Positions 31,500 through 43,780 are shown, numbered from the stretch's first letter. The stretch: DNA of 64,000 nucleotides from Symbiodinium natans (GCA_905221605.1 CAJNDS010002294.1:219501-283500), one strand, 5' to 3'. Translations and numbers: made by a program. Notes: generated by a model from the letters alone, not told the origin.

Positions 31500-32530
31500 T
31501 GGGAAGCTTTGTGCGAATTTGCGGCCATGTGGCTTAAATTTGCTGTCATCATGTTCCACCCAATTGCCAGGCTCCGCTAGCTCCTCCATGATCTCCACCA
31601 CGAGCGCGGGCTGCCCAGACGTTCCGATGTCGGTTGGCATGACTTGTCACCGGCGTCTGCGCAGGAGAAGAGCGCTTTCGAGATGAATCGGGACCATGCG
31701 CTGCTGATGAAACGAGCAGACCGGCGAAAGGAGATCATCATGCTAGTGCTGTTTGCAATCAGCACAGGCGCACTGAGCTCTGGTCAGAAAGGCTTGTAAC
31801 TTCAATCCTGGACCCGCAAGTATTGCCCCCAATTCTTGAGTGGGTTTAGATGGAGACCTAAATCCGAGAGGTTTCGAACTAGAAGGAGACCGCAATCCGG
31901 AAGGGATTAAGGATGTCTTCTCTTAGGTGAAGTGATATGAAGGGACTAGGGTCCATGGATTTCTCATGGAGTTCTCATCCTGCCAAGCCCGCCCCCCCCC
32001 CCCCCCTCCTCCCCCCGCCCCCAGCCCTGCCCCACCCACCCTCCCCCACAGAGTTCCCACAGAGTTCCGATTGCCCCCATCCAGCGGTTCGAGACTTCTC
32101 GACCAGTGCATACCATCATGATCCGGCCTAGCGTCCCCATCCCTGCCGATATAAACCAAAGCGATCTACCAAGCATGTTCAGCTGAGCAGTGCTTTTGCA
32201 ACGGCAGGCATGTCCTTTTACAATGGCATCAAGTGCATTGTGTACCACTACGACCCGCGGTTCCTGGTTTTGCAGGGCACGCTGCAGGCTCTCACCATGG
32301 TCATGATCAACGTAGCTTCACGGTGGCAAGTTGAATGCCAAACTGTCCGTTCGTTGTCTTGTTGAGGGTTTTCCGGGTGTTTCCGGGTGGTACCGCAGAT
32401 GTCGAATTTTTTTGATGTGCTGAGACGGTGACAAGCTTCGTGGCTGCTGTTCACTTAGGAGTACTTCATGCTGAAGAACCTGTTGAACAGATGCACTGAG
32501 GAACAAGGAGAGCTAGCGGCCAAGTTGTGA
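31500..32530 (+). CDS. Unidentified membrane protein ending 33 nt before the ABC gene
   Basis: Probable exons: about 31512-31569 (FAAMWLKFAVIMFHP), about 31620-31790 (ALLMKRADRRKEIIMLVLFA, a basic helix entering a membrane span), about 32185-32330 (SFYNGIKCIVYHYDPRFLVL then ALTMVMINVAS), and a terminal exon after CTTAG near 32458 (YFMLKNLLNRCTEEQGELAA) ending at TGA 32528-32530. The first donor may be GC (after ATTGCCAG). The order suggests a small multi-pass membrane protein. I cannot name it. Its stop lies 33 nt before the start codon of the next gene. Confidence 0.5.
31992..32046. repeat. C-rich tract
   Basis: A run of 15 C at 31992-32006 followed by C-rich sequence to about 32046, inside a probable intron of the membrane-protein gene. 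Confidence 0.9.
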
Positions 32531-32563
32531 CCATCTGAGCAGTTGGATTTCGCAGCAGGAGCC

Positions 32564-35500
32564 ATGGTACTCGTTTGCTACAGCCAAGAACTTAGGCTAA
32601 TTCCGCACATCCACATGCACCCGCTCTTCTTTGAGACTGGCCTCAAGTGTCATGGTTGTGACGTATGCAGTGACCAGATGAAGGCCGGCAGTCACACCGA
32701 ATGGGCCTAGGAATCTCTGGCCAGACTTCGTTTCTTGTCGCTATTCCTAGCGCAACTTGCCAGGGCCCGCACTATATCGCATACAGATGCAGAACGTGCG
32801 ACTTCGACCTCTGTCCGCGGTGCTACAAGCAGAAGCATGGTTGCAGCTCGGCAGCCTGCCATGTTGTCCAGCCTTCTGTCATGATGACTTTCAGGAAAGA
32901 CAAGCACAGCGCCAAAGGATTTGGCGCACGCTCCGTGCGTCGGGATGGGGAGCAAATCACTACATGGACATACTTCAAGCGAATTGTGTCACTTGTCTCT
33001 GGTCCTCTGTGTTGAGCTTTCGTGTGCTTCGATGTGTCACTTGTCACGAACTGACAGAACACGAGACATCTGTGAGTTGAAGACAGGCAGCTATCCTTGG
33101 ACTTCTGGCCCACGCTGGTGGCTGCGGTGGTGTGTTTGGTCATCACTCAGGGATTGCAGATCTTTGCTCCGAATGTCCAGGGATCCATATTCGATGGAAT
33201 CCTTGCGTACCTTCAAAAACCAGAGGATGGAAGATCGAAGTTTGAGTTTGCAATGCTGACCTATGTCATCATCAACGTCCTGCAAGGATGCTTCAGTGGC
33301 CTGAAGGCGCTCGCCCAAGAGTTGGTACAGCGGCGCATGGCCTGCTCCGTGCGCCTCAAGCTCTTTGCGAGCGTGGTCCGCATGGACATCGCTTTCTTCG
33401 ACACGATGCACACGGGTCAGCTCACCTCGCGCCTGACGAACGATGCAAGCAGCTCGGGGACCATAGCTCCAGGACCATGTTTCGGATTTGGGACGGGCCA
33501 TTTTTTTAAACCAGTATTTTTGTTTGGCAGGGGCCGGCTTTTTGGATCGTCATCTCGGAGTGAAACGACTCTAAGGTCAGATGACGCAGCCACTTAGCAC
33601 ATTGATGAACGATCTGTTGGCCAACGTCCTGTTGCTGGCACCTCGGCTACCTTTCGGGAGAATCTTTCATGTCCGGGCCCGTCTCTTTCAGAAAGCCGTG
33701 GGCCGGCAAAAGCCTGGAAATCCCTGAGCTAAGCAAGACCTGGACACTGCAAACACTCCTGACCTGGATGACTGCTGGCCCGGTGTAGGGAGCACGACTG
33801 ATACTTCGGTTTTCGGGATAGCACGCGAATCAAGGGTTGCGTCATGTCGTCTTCGAAGAAGCCTGCCTGCTGGAAAGCAGAAGATAGGCAAGGCGGCCGC
33901 AGGCAGTTGACGAGGATTATGTAGGATTTGCATAGCTGATTATGTTTGTTGTACCGTCTAGGTCTAGGTGACTAGGTGAGGTGCTACATAATGCGACGTT
34001 CTAGTGCTTGAGGTGGGCGGCATGCTCATGGCTTTCCGGACATCTTGGAAGCTATCGATACTGGCGCTGACAATTGTGCCGCCGATCACGTATAGCTATC
34101 GGGCATATGCCAAGTGGGCCAGAAAAATCACACGATCAATCTACTGTGCATATGGTGAGGCGAATAGCACTGCAACTGATGCCATTGGCAACATTCGCAC
34201 AGTCCGTGGCTTTTCAACTGAAGAGCACGAGGCCTTCAAATACTCAGACAGCATCAACACAGCCCTAGGCCATGGTGTGAGGAATGCCTACGTTGGAGCT
34301 TCCGTGACAGCTTTCTCAACGTACTTGAACTTGGGCACAGCTGTGCTTATTTTGTGGTATGGTGGCCAGCTGGTCTGTGATGAGAAGGGCCAAGTGATGA
34401 GCATTGGCTCTCTAATTACTTTTCAGCTCTACTGGAACATGATGAACAACGCCTTCATCGCTCTCGGGAACGTCTTCAATGACTTGATTCGTTCATCCTC
34501 GGCGGCTGAGCGGGTATTCTCGTTGATTGATGCCCGGCCCGACGTGAACCCCGATGACGGAGAGGAGGTGACCCGGGACACTGTGACCTTGGTGGGAAAC
34601 GTCAGTCGTGTTGTTTCAGTTGAGTAGTAATCATTTCACAAGGAAGCTTCGGGCTTGTAGTCTTATTGTCTCTTGTCTCAGTGTTCGGTGTTCCACGTTT
34701 TTCACTGTAATGGGTTTGGTTGCGAAGGATGTGGAGGGTGTTGATGACCGGGCGTCTCTTTTTTTGGTGACGTTTGTAAAAGTGAGGTGAAGGGCCACCT
34801 GCAGCTGCGTGGCATTCAGTTTCGTTACAGGTCGCGGCCTGATACTGCGGTTCTCAAAGGCATCGACATGGACATGCCCCCAGGGACCACCACCGCTCTT
34901 GTCGGTAAGAGCGGAGGCGGCAAGAGCACTTTAGTTCATCTGCTCATGAGATTCTATGAGCCAACTGGCGGGGAGATATTCCTGGATGGTCGGAGTATGA
35001 CGACACTGTCTTCCAAGAGCGTTCGTCGATGCTGTGGCTTTGTGGCTCAGGACACGCAGCTATTTTCGTGCAGTGTGATAGAGAACCTTGCCTACGGACT
35101 TGGCAGAGAATACACCAAAGATGAAGTGGTGGAAGCTTGCCGTGCAGCCAACGCGCACGAGTTCATTCTTGACATGGAAGAAGGCTATGAGACGCGCGTT
35201 GGCGAGAAAGGGATCATGCTGTCTGGTGGACAGAAGCAGCGATTGGCCATTGCCAGGTGTTTCCTCCGCAAGCCTCGAATGCTTTTTCTGGATGAAGCAA
35301 CATCAGCTCTCGATGCCGAGAATGAGGCAATTGTGCAGGGTGCACTCGAGACTCTGCTTTCAGACCTGAACAGCACAGTGGTGCTCATCGCTCACCGACT
35401 TAGCACAGTCATCAATGCAACGCAGATATGTGTCGTTCACAAGGGGTCGATTGTGGAGCGGGGGAATCACGACGAGCTCGTTGCCAACGGGGGCGTCTAT

Positions 35501-35593
35501 GCCCAACTTGTCAGCCGCCAGCTCTCGCGCGATGCAAGCGCTGTGATGGACTCCAAGGACAAGCAAAAGACCTCGAAGCTTAGGTGGCATTAA
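32564..35593 (+). CDS. ZZ zinc finger fused to ABCB-type half transporter
   Basis: Predicted exons: 32564-32683, 32764-32994, 33091-about 33460, 33581-33637, 34013-34600 and 34787-35593, about 720 residues in all. The N-terminus is a zinc-binding module: KCHGCDVCSDQMK, then after a GC-AG intron YRCRTCDFDLCPRCYKQKH, fitting ZZ-type spacing (a DC1-like finger is the alternative). A six-helix transmembrane domain follows (LVAAVVCLVITQGLQIF is the first helix; VRGFSTEEHEAF is the usual inter-helix motif). The nucleotide-binding domain is complete: Walker A GKSGGGKST, Q-loop VAQDTQLF, signature LSGGQKQR, Walker B MLFLDEATSALD and H-loop IAHRLST. Half transporters of this type dimerise and export peptides, lipids or xenobiotics; the substrate here is unknown. 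Introns 32684-32763 and 33638-34012 have GC donors; 32995-33090 and 34601-34786 have GT. The donor after exon 3 is unresolved. The stop is TAA at 35591-35593. Confidence 0.92.
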
Positions 35594-35800
35594 GAGTCCC
35601 CAGACTTGAGGCCCTTAGGTACTTTGGGCTCCTCAGTCCCCTTGGGCCCCTGAGGCCCCTTTTGGACCCACTAGGCCCGGGTAATTCATGGGTCTTATGG
35701 CCTTGAGGAAAAATCAGACCGAGATCGATGTCCAGCGCTCAGCTGACGTCTTTGACGTTTTCCATTCTTTGTATTGCCTCCCATCTTTGGGCCTTTCAAG
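35594..35800. repeat. Degenerate GGCCCCTNAGG-type repeats
   Basis: Just after the ABC transporter stop, 35594-35690 contains repeated GGCCC/CTTGAGG-like words. No gene seen. Confidence 0.5.
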
Positions 35801-35923
35801 GACCTGATCGAGGAGATGGAGCAATCAGGCAGGACTCTGACCTGCAAGCTTCGCACAACAAAGCTGTGCATACTGTATATCCTGCAGGTGCCAATCTGGG
35901 TCTGGCTGAGTGAGTGGTGCTGA
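35801..35923 (+). CDS. Possible terminal exon, unidentified
   Basis: After TTTCAAG the frame reads DLIEEMEQSGRTLTCKLRTT, then a hydrophobic segment, and ends at TGA (41 codons). It could be a short 3' exon of an unidentified gene. From 35924 to 36320 nothing is supported. Confidence 0.33.
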   Translation, partial: DLIEEMEQSGRTLTCKLRTTKLCILYILQVPIWVWLSEWC

Positions 35924-36329
35924 AGCTGTGGAGGTCTTCTGGAGCTGTATCTTGTGTGCTTTGTCACGGCAACATGGGACAGCTGTTGCTTGCCGAACAG
36001 ATTGTGCTGCAAGGCGAGCATTCGGTGCAGGGTTTCGCTTCGCTTCTGAGCTTTCTTTCCAGAGGTAACAAAGGGACCTCCAAAGTCTAATTAGCCGTTG
36101 CTGACAGAAGAGGTGCTGCCAACCTTCAAAGGCTAGGAAGAAAGCGTCGCATCCTGCATGCTCGTTGCGCTGACTGCCGTGGAGTATGTTTACGCCGGGC
36201 CTGTGTACTGTAGCAACACTCGAAACAATGTCGTGATTCCGCTCATAAGCTGTTAGCGCTCTGCGCATTTTCCGGGAGCAAAGCCCCGATGTCTGAATTC
36301 ATAGACAAGTTTCACGCCTGATGTGCAGA

Positions 36330-38989
36330 GGGATATTTTCCCACATGTCATCCTCTGTGCCAGATGTGTTAGACCAGAGCCGCTTCCTGGCGCAGATCAG
36401 CTCTCGCGTCGTGAAGACGTTGGACAGTGTAGGGCTGCATCCAGCCAAGGGCTCGATAAAAGAAGCACACACACAGCGCATCGTGCTACAGTGGGATTTT
36501 ATGAACAACATGGCGCATCCGTAGCTGCAGCTCCGTTTGTTTGAATTTTCATTCGTTGTTAGCAGTGAGGAAGCTCTTGACGATGACTAGATGTGACTGG
36601 CTGCAGGGCCAGGTCTACAAGATGCGTGAATTCGCCTGTCTGCCCTCGAGTGGGACCACCAAGTGCCGTGCTAAACGTCCTTTGCAAGCAGAGCGATGAA
36701 GCTGTGCTAGCCGTGCTCCATTCGCATATTCGCGCCCAGGGGAGTGCACTACGTGCAAAGCATGGGGCGGATCATGCTGAAATATGTTCTCCGAGATGAG
36801 GCGATGTCTAAAGCCCTGGAGTCTGCTTCTCATGTGAGCTGAGTGAAGTCAAATTTAATCCCCTGTCCCCTGCAGGCAGCTTCGCTCTGTGCTGGAGATC
36901 TCTGTGTAGAGCTCTCAAGCTGGGAGCTAAAGGTCAAGGTGAGCGATGCCCTTTCTGTACCGGAGATGCTCGGAGAGACCCCTCATGACAGTAAGCTCCG
37001 TGCAGGCTCCTGGAAGACAGGATCTCGATGGCCTCCTGGCGCCTGTCAGTGGCACGCTGCGCGGAGCTTACCGATGATCTTACCGATGCCCTTACTGATG
37101 CAGGTGGAGCGTGACGAGCGTGTGAGTCCTGGTGCAGGTACGGGGATGTCAGGCGCGACCTCTCCTGGTGGACATTGGAAACGCAGGCATGACACGTGCA
37201 AGTGTTGTGTGAGCCTGTCGACAACCATACACTCTATGACTCTAAGGCCTTACACGGCCGTATTCAGTACGAGTCGTTTCTTTTTGCATGGAGGACGGAG
37301 CGAATGTCCTCACTATAGAGCTGGCCAAGCGTGATCACAAGGCGCGTTGCACGCGGTCTCATTGGTTTGGGAATGCTGCTGATCAAGTATGATTTTACTT
37401 AAGTCATGAAAAAAGGGATGTAGGATACTGCACGCGCAAGGCTTGGAATGCCGCCCAAAGCTGAGGAATCTGGTACCTCCAGAATCTAGACGCTTTAACT
37501 GCGCTTGAAATGCGCGCACGTGTTGCGTTGATGTGCCAAAGGTTTGGAAACTAGGGCTCAGCCACCACCGCAAGTGCCCGCCTCGGTGCTAGTTTCGTGG
37601 CGTCTCATGACTCCAAACGAGCTGTGCAGAACTGTGTGGTGAACAGGAGCCACTTCGACTGGACTCCTGCAGCCCGCACATCCGTCAAGAAGGCGGAAGA
37701 CATGCTGGTCAAGGCGAGCTCCTTCTTGTGATCCTTCATGTGCTCCTTCAAGCTGTATCTGCCGATTCTTGCGCAAGGTAAAGCCCGGCCATCTGCAGAG
37801 AAAGCAGGACAGCAGATCCAAGGCATGTGCCGCATGTGCCGTGGGATGGTCCCCTCTCCGCAGGACTCTTTTGTGGTTCGGCGGGAGGATCTTTGCTCTG
37901 CCTTGGAAGATGGCCAGGCCGGGACCTGTCAATTCGCGACCCGAACTTCCCGAAGTTTGCAACTTGGAGCCTCAGGACGACAAGACAGCTATCTTTCGAA
38001 TCCACCTCGACAAGGCTTCCATGGAGAAGGCGTTACCAGCGAAACGATGGAAAAGGGCGATCAAGGGTGAATGACTTTTTTGAACATGGTGAGAAGCTGC
38101 TCAGGTCCGGAGAAAAGTAGACCCGATGTCAGATGCGCAGCTTTCCTGCAGGCATGTGAGACCACATGCCTCGCCGACTTGTTTGGAGTGGACGTCATGG
38201 AGCAGTGCCCCATGCAGTTTGCCCCGAAACTCTGCGCCCAGTGCCTCTGCTGCGATCCAAGCGCTGTGCTCCTCCAGGTACTTCAAAGTGTTCATCAGAG
38301 GAGATGAAAAGTCTCCAATTTTGATGGTGCTGCTGCCATGTATCTCCGGACGAAGTGATTGCATTGCTGGGTTCTTCATTTGTTTCTGCACTGGCTTTTC
38401 TGCAATGGCTTGCAGGGGCAGCTCTTTGACAAGGTTGTTCCTGACAAAACACGCTGGGACATCGTCAAGGCGTCGCGCTCCCATGATGCCAGTAGGCATC
38501 GTTCATCATCGTTCGTGTGATGACGTGATGCTTGAGCAGGCAGCAGCTCCCGTGGAAGAAGAGCTCCGAGCTGAGCATTGCCCCAGGGGGAGGAGCAGAA
38601 GACCTGTGGTGTTTGGTATTGATCGCGGAAGCTGGCGTAAAGTCTGCTCGAAATTTAACATATGCATCACAAACTATCTATGGACCTTTCCTGACTTCTT
38701 TAGTAGGCGGCATTTCAAGCAAGACAACATTCGAGGAAAGTATCGTCTTCTGTTGTGTGAGTGCCTTGTCCACGAGTCTCCGTCCCACATGTCCAGCTGA
38801 CTCTGCAGGTCGCCAGTGAGGAAGTCTGCGCAGTACAACACGTGCTTGCAGGTGAATCTTAACCGCAATCTAAGCGCAAGCGCAGCACTTGTGGCCTGTA
38901 CTGTGCGCGAGTTGTGTGAGGTGACGCTCACGAAGGCAAAGCCTTCCAAGAAGCACTGGCTTGGAGCTAAGATGACCGAAGCTGTTTGA
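36330..38989 (+). CDS. Unidentified multi-exon, mostly helical protein
   Basis: Coding-like exons run through this span. About 36345-36523 includes DQSRFLAQISSRVVKTLDSV. About 36711-36833 reads SIRIFAPRGVHYVQSMGRIM and ends CAT|GTGAGC. Exon 36877-36939 reads AASLCAGDLCVELSSWELKV and ends AAG|GTGAGC, in phase with the previous one. About 37590-37720 includes VKKAEDMLVKA. About 37960-38066 includes TAIFRIHLDKASMEKALPAK. Exon 38152-38277 is Cys-rich (CPMQFAPKLCAQCLCC) and in phase with the exon at 38416 (GQLFDKVVPDKTRWDIVKAS). About 38545-38760 includes LVLIAEAGVKSARNLTYASQ. The last exon follows CTTGCAG near 38850 and ends at TGA 38987-38989 (KPSKKHWLGAKMTEAV). I do not recognise the protein. 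More than one gene may be present. Confidence 0.5.
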
Positions 38990-40000
38990 CCATGACATTG
39001 GCTTGCCCTGATGAGTCAATTGCCGGGTCGAGGCCGCAGCTGCTGGAGGAGAATGAGCCGAATGCTTAGGGGATCCATGTCGGTTCCAACGTAGGTTAGC
39101 GGAACTCCATGCTTAGATTTCGCAAGGCTTGTCCTACAGAGAGAAGCGGCGCCTCAGATTGAGGCAGGGGGCGCACATTCCGACAGCATCGCTTATTGAA
39201 ATCCGGCAACCTGAGACCGGGCCATATCGGGCTCTTCTTCCGGCTTTCCATGCAAGCCCGAAACCGCAAAAACCACCGGGAGGACCTGCATGCGAAGGCG
39301 CTTCGAGCGCCCTCCCCGGATCGCAGCAGCTGGTCTCCAAAGGACTCGGCCCTTGCTGCGGGGCTTAGGGCATGAGCTCTCAACCCGTAAAGGTAAAGCG
39401 CGTTTTTTGGGGGGGTTAGGCTCGAGATGCACTGAACCCGACAGTAGATCCTTTAAACCCCTAAAGCCTTGAGCCCCAAAGCCCTTGAAACCACTGTGCC
39501 GCCTGTGCCCTTGAAACCCTGAACCCGCCTCACCCCTGAACCCTCTAAAGGTCTGTTGAACAGATGTCCATGCAATTCTTCCATATATATATACGTATAT
39601 TTATTTAGTTACCATTGAGTTTTTAATTCTTTAGAAAAGTCCACGAACCTCCAGGAGCTGGCGCAAGACTTCAAAGCCAAGGCACTGAGCCCTTTGCAGA
39701 GAGAGCTCCTCCTTTCAAATCTCTCTTATTTTTTTTGAGGAGTTTCTTCCACACGGCTTTCCCCCAACAGAGAGTCTCCGCAGGAATTCCAGTCTCTTGT
39801 GCAAAGGAGGCTCTCAAAACGGTCGAGGGTTTTGTGGGGTTTGCCAGGGGTTTTATGGGTTTTGCAGGCATGTGCAAGTAAAGCCGCGTGATATGCCCGT
39901 GATGCCAAACCCAGCCATCATCCCAATGTTCTGCTCATTGAGGCAGATGGATGCTTCAGGAATTCAGCCTGGCGTGATGCAGCGGTGCGCCCCTTGACAT
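38990..40000. other. Intergenic DNA with telomere-like and AT-rich stretches
   Basis: No supported gene. About 39455-39550 is made of degenerate CCCTAAA/CCCTTGAA words. About 39580-39640 is AT-rich (ATATATATACGTATATTTATTT). Confidence 0.5.
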
Positions 40001-40004
40001 GCTG

Positions 40005-41010
40005 TTTCACGAAGAGTCGAAGTCACGACGAGCCCAGGTGTACTACACGCGCGCCTTGAACCAGACGCCAGAGGAAGAGAAGCCCTCGCCTGAAGAGTGT
40101 TAATGACATGACAGGGGGGCTTTTGTTGGGCCGTTCATGCTGTTCGGCCGTGGCCAAAACTTTTGTGCTTTTTCGTCGGCTTAGCCAGCTGCAGCTTTCT
40201 AAGTCGACAGCGAGGCTATTCTCGAACCGATCAGCGTGTTATGTTAAGCTGAAGAAGTTTGACAAGGTGCGCGCTGCGAGCCCGTGCACCTGTGCCATCA
40301 ACGGATACCTTCTGCTTTCACTCTGAGCGGCGTCAGGCCCTGGCAGATGCCAAGCGATGCGTGTCGCTGAAGCCGGACTGGCCCAAGGCATCTCATCGAG
40401 CACACAAGTACACAAGTGCAGCTGTACAGCTGTCCGGTCACATCACGTCATCTTCGCATTCTTTTGTCGACGGTTGCAAGCCTGGCAAGCATCGGCAAGT
40501 TGCGAGGCATACTTCAGACTTGGCCAGGCGCACCGAGGCCTCAAGCAGTGGGAGGCACGAGCCTCACGAGAGACCATCGAGTCATTGACCTCTCGCAGCT
40601 GTTTCCCCAAAGGAGGCCATCGATGCCTTCAGAGAAGGTCTCTTCAGGGAACCATCGAACAAGGCCGATGCAGCCTGTGTAAGCCCTTGTTGCGAAGACC
40701 GTCCCGATCTTTTCGTGTCCAGGAGTGGGCCAGAGAAATCGAGAAGACGGAGGACAGGTCAGCACAGTTTTACCGCGATGTTTGAGGCACCGCCTTCGCC
40801 AGGAGGAGCAGGAACGATGGGATGCTCATGTAGCGTTCGGGCCTTTGCTGCAGAGCTTTGCAGTGTGGTCGTTGTCTCATGTTGTCTCAGTGTTGTCTCT
40901 CTCCTCGCAGGCAGCAGAGGAAGCTGAAGCGAGAAGCAGACAATGTCACAGAGCTCAATGAGGTCGCACAAATCCCATGGCGAGTGCGTCATTGCTTTCA
41001 AAACGGACTT
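40005..41010 (+). CDS. TPR-repeat protein (STI1/HOP-like repeats)
   Basis: Tetratricopeptide repeats resembling those of Hsp70/Hsp90 co-chaperones are split over short exons: 40195-40266 (ARLFSNRSACYVKLKKFDK), 40337-40387 (ALADAKRCVSLKPDWPK), 40507-40554 (AYFRLGQAHRGLKQWE), 40613-40678 (EAIDAFREGLFREPSNKADA), 40723-40757 (EWAREIEKTED) and one from 40787 (HRLRQEEQERWDAH). All junctions keep phase, and the joined text follows TPR helices A and B in order. Introns 40388-40506 and 40555-40612 have GC donors; 40267-40336, 40679-40722 and 40758-40786 have GT. The last is only 29 nt. An upstream segment (AQVYYTRALNQTPEEEKPSP, near 40035) probably belongs to the same gene. The C-terminus (about KREADNVTELNEVAQIPW, near 40935-40985) is tentative. 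Likely role: a soluble protein-protein interaction adaptor. Confidence 0.82.
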
Positions 41011-41830
41011 CAAGACGGAGATGTGCGTAGCATTGCGTGGCAAGTCAGAGCTAGTCTTGGCCCATCCAACAAGTTTGAAAGGCCACGGTGGTCGCCGAAA
41101 GAGAAGCCATGGTCGCTGTTGCCGAGCAGGCTTGCTGCCCTCATGCGTAGCTTCAAGACTTTGCAAGCCCTAATGCGCCATGGCCGTCAGTATGTGCTTA
41201 GCCGTATTTCCGATAAACTAGCTGGCGTCGGTATGGTCTGCAATGTGTGCATGTGGATATGTGTAGTATGGATGTGTATGCGGATCTATCTGCAACATTT
41301 GGCTTAACCCACAGCTTTTCAGCATCAACCGATTGCTGGGCGCAGACCTCAACATCGTCCATTCGTGCACTTGCGCACTTTACAGCTCCTTGACCGACGA
41401 CTTACTGACTTGCCGTGCATGTCAGCCTGAGGTGCTTGGCACAGCTGCCAAAAGTGTAGCTCAATTGCAGTGTACAGGGCGCCTTTGCCCAAGGCACTGT
41501 GCTTGATGTGCTTTGCTATGCTTTGCTATCGCGTGGCCACAACTAAGAGCAAGGCAAGGGAGTCGATTGTGCAGGCCATCTGGTGACCCTGAACACCTAA
41601 GCAAATTAGTCCGAGCAATGCCCGCAGCTCAGCGAAAACCGGAAGACAGGAAATGGCGCAGTCGCAGGTCCACTTACCAATGACTTGTTCTGAAAATGCC
41701 ACGTCTTCGCAGTTTCAGAAGTGTGTTGGGCATCCTGTTTAAGGCCGCTTCTTTCTACCGTTCCGCAGAAGGCTGGTGGCACGGCCCAGTTCTCAGCTGA
41801 CTTCGACGGTCACCAAGATTTGTGCTCCTT
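41011..41830. other. No supported gene
   Basis: Short overlapping ORFs only. About 41310-41430 might encode a Cys-containing exon, but without splice support. Confidence 0.35.
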
Positions 41831-41839
41831 GAGTCTTTA

Positions 41840-42501
41840 AGACTTGCTTGAATCGTCGGTGGATGCCAGGCCGATGTGCAGAAATGCGTGCCCAAATTGT
41901 CTTGGGCTTGATGCCCCCGAACCACACAGCTGTGAGTCTCTTGTCTGCGTTTGGGCTTGTTCGCGATGCGCTCTCAAGGTCAGAGAAGGCAGCGTGCTCA
42001 GCCAGTTCTCCAGTTCGACAGTTGGACAAGAGATGTATCCGCGGGGTGCCATGATTGAGAGCCTGTCAGGCGGCGCTCTCCAAGACCAAAGCTGACTCAG
42101 GACGCAACTTGCAGTGCCAAGCTATGCTCTGCGCCAATCCCATGGCTTTGCCAGGAGTCATCTTATCAACCGAGGACCATTGCGCTGGTTTCTTTTCTCT
42201 GAGTCTCTCTAACAGAATGGTGTGCCAAATCTGGCAAAGGAGATCAAAGTGACCACCGGTCCAGCAAATGGAGAGGTAAAGATTTCGGTTTGGCTGGCAT
42301 GCTTGCAGTTCTAGTGGGATTGCTATGGTTAGATTCGGTTAGATCTCACTTGAATTGCAGGTACCTTGCTTCCTTGGCCAAAAGGGCAAGAAAAAGCTTG
42401 GCCCAAGACTAAGAGAATCGCAGAGACAAGGCTTGGATGCCACTCTTGTGCTCCGTGGTCGCTACATTCGCTGCAATTTTGATTTCAAACAGCCCCTTTA
42501 A
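41840..42501 (+). CDS. Unidentified gene, small exons
   Basis: About 42061-42160 reads AALSKTKADSGRNLQCQAML. An exon ending at GGAGAG|GTAAAG near 42276 reads NGVPNLAKEIKVTTGPANGE. The next, after TTGCAG at 42361, reads VPCFLGQKGKKKLGPRLRES and ends at TAA 42499-42501. About 41886-42040 may be an earlier exon. No family recognised. Confidence 0.4.
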
Positions 42502-43780
42502 GCCCTTGAAGCGCAAAGCAACTGCAAGTAGCTCCCTTGGTGCCTTCGCCTTGCGTCTTGTCATAGCCCGCCGAGCTGCAAGACAACGGCCAGTGGGGGT
42601 GGCTCCAGAATGAGAGGGCGAACGTTGCAGGAGGTGTTGTCACCCCCAATGGGCTCACAGTGGCGCCATACTCCTATAAACTCGGAAAAAGCGAGCGTTT
42701 CTTTTTGTTATGACTTGTATCATAAAAGTTTTATGAGTTACAACATCTTGCAACGTTCGGAACCCCGTGGGCCCCCAAGCCGCCGAGGTGCACCTCCCGG
42801 TCTTGAGAGTGGCCGCAAACCTCCCGGAATTCATTTTGCCCCGCAGCCTGCTCAGCTCTTCGCAACACTCCCAAGCTATTCGAAGCTCTAAAATGATGAT
42901 GGAAGCACCGAAGCACCTGTGGAGCTTAGGCCACCTGGCTTGAGCCGCCAGCCAATGAAGGCACGTCATGTTTAGCCTTGCATTTTTTGGAACGTGGGCA
43001 GCTTGAGCAGCTTGAGCCTGGCGGCAGGTTACAGAACCCGATCTTAGTAGTTCGCTTCCAGCTCAGCATGAAAGAAGGTGTGAGAGCGAGTTGTGAGGCA
43101 GGAGCCCACGAGGCTTCAGACCATGCGCCCAAAACTCCAACCTACACCCTTCTTCCCAGGTTGTCAGGCCTGCCTCCGCCGTTCCCAACATCCCCAGCTC
43201 GGCCCCTAAGACAAGAGGCTGCTTGATCTGCTTGATGTTTTGAGGTCTTGCAAAGTTGGACTCGGCTTTGAAACCGTCGAGGCATCTGCCAGCCCCTCCT
43301 CCACAGAAGACGAAGACGAGATCCAGCACTTGCCAGACAAGGAGGTCACTGTGATGTCCATGCTGTGGTGTCCAAGCGTGGTGATCTGTGGTGTCCAAGC
43401 GTGTCCTTTCGTTGCTTGCACAACAAATGCAGATGTAGAGCCCATGAATGCATGTTTTGAAGGCTGGACTCAGCGACGGCGACAACAGCACTGCTGACGA
43501 TGAGCAGCAGGAGCCGCCGGCCGTTTTCACGTCGCAGCAGAAGTGGCAGAAGTGCTGTAGATGTCTACTGATGAATCCCAGGTGTCGTCGTTTTCAATTG
43601 TCCTTGCTCTGCTCTTGGTCAGGCGCAGGCAGATACTGACATTTGCAAGCCGCTCCCGACGCTCTTGGGCTCCACACCGCTTCCGTCCCTGCTGGGCTCT
43701 GCACCGCTGTATGGGAAGTTGGGGCCTCGTGTTCTCTCCATTCTTTGATTCTTCGAGCACTTTGATGGTACTGCTTTTTT
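42502..43780. other. Weak coding signal
   Basis: About 43225-43350 (+) reads SCKVGLGFETVEASASPSST followed by an acidic run and may be an exon. The rest shows nothing I can support. Confidence 0.3.
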
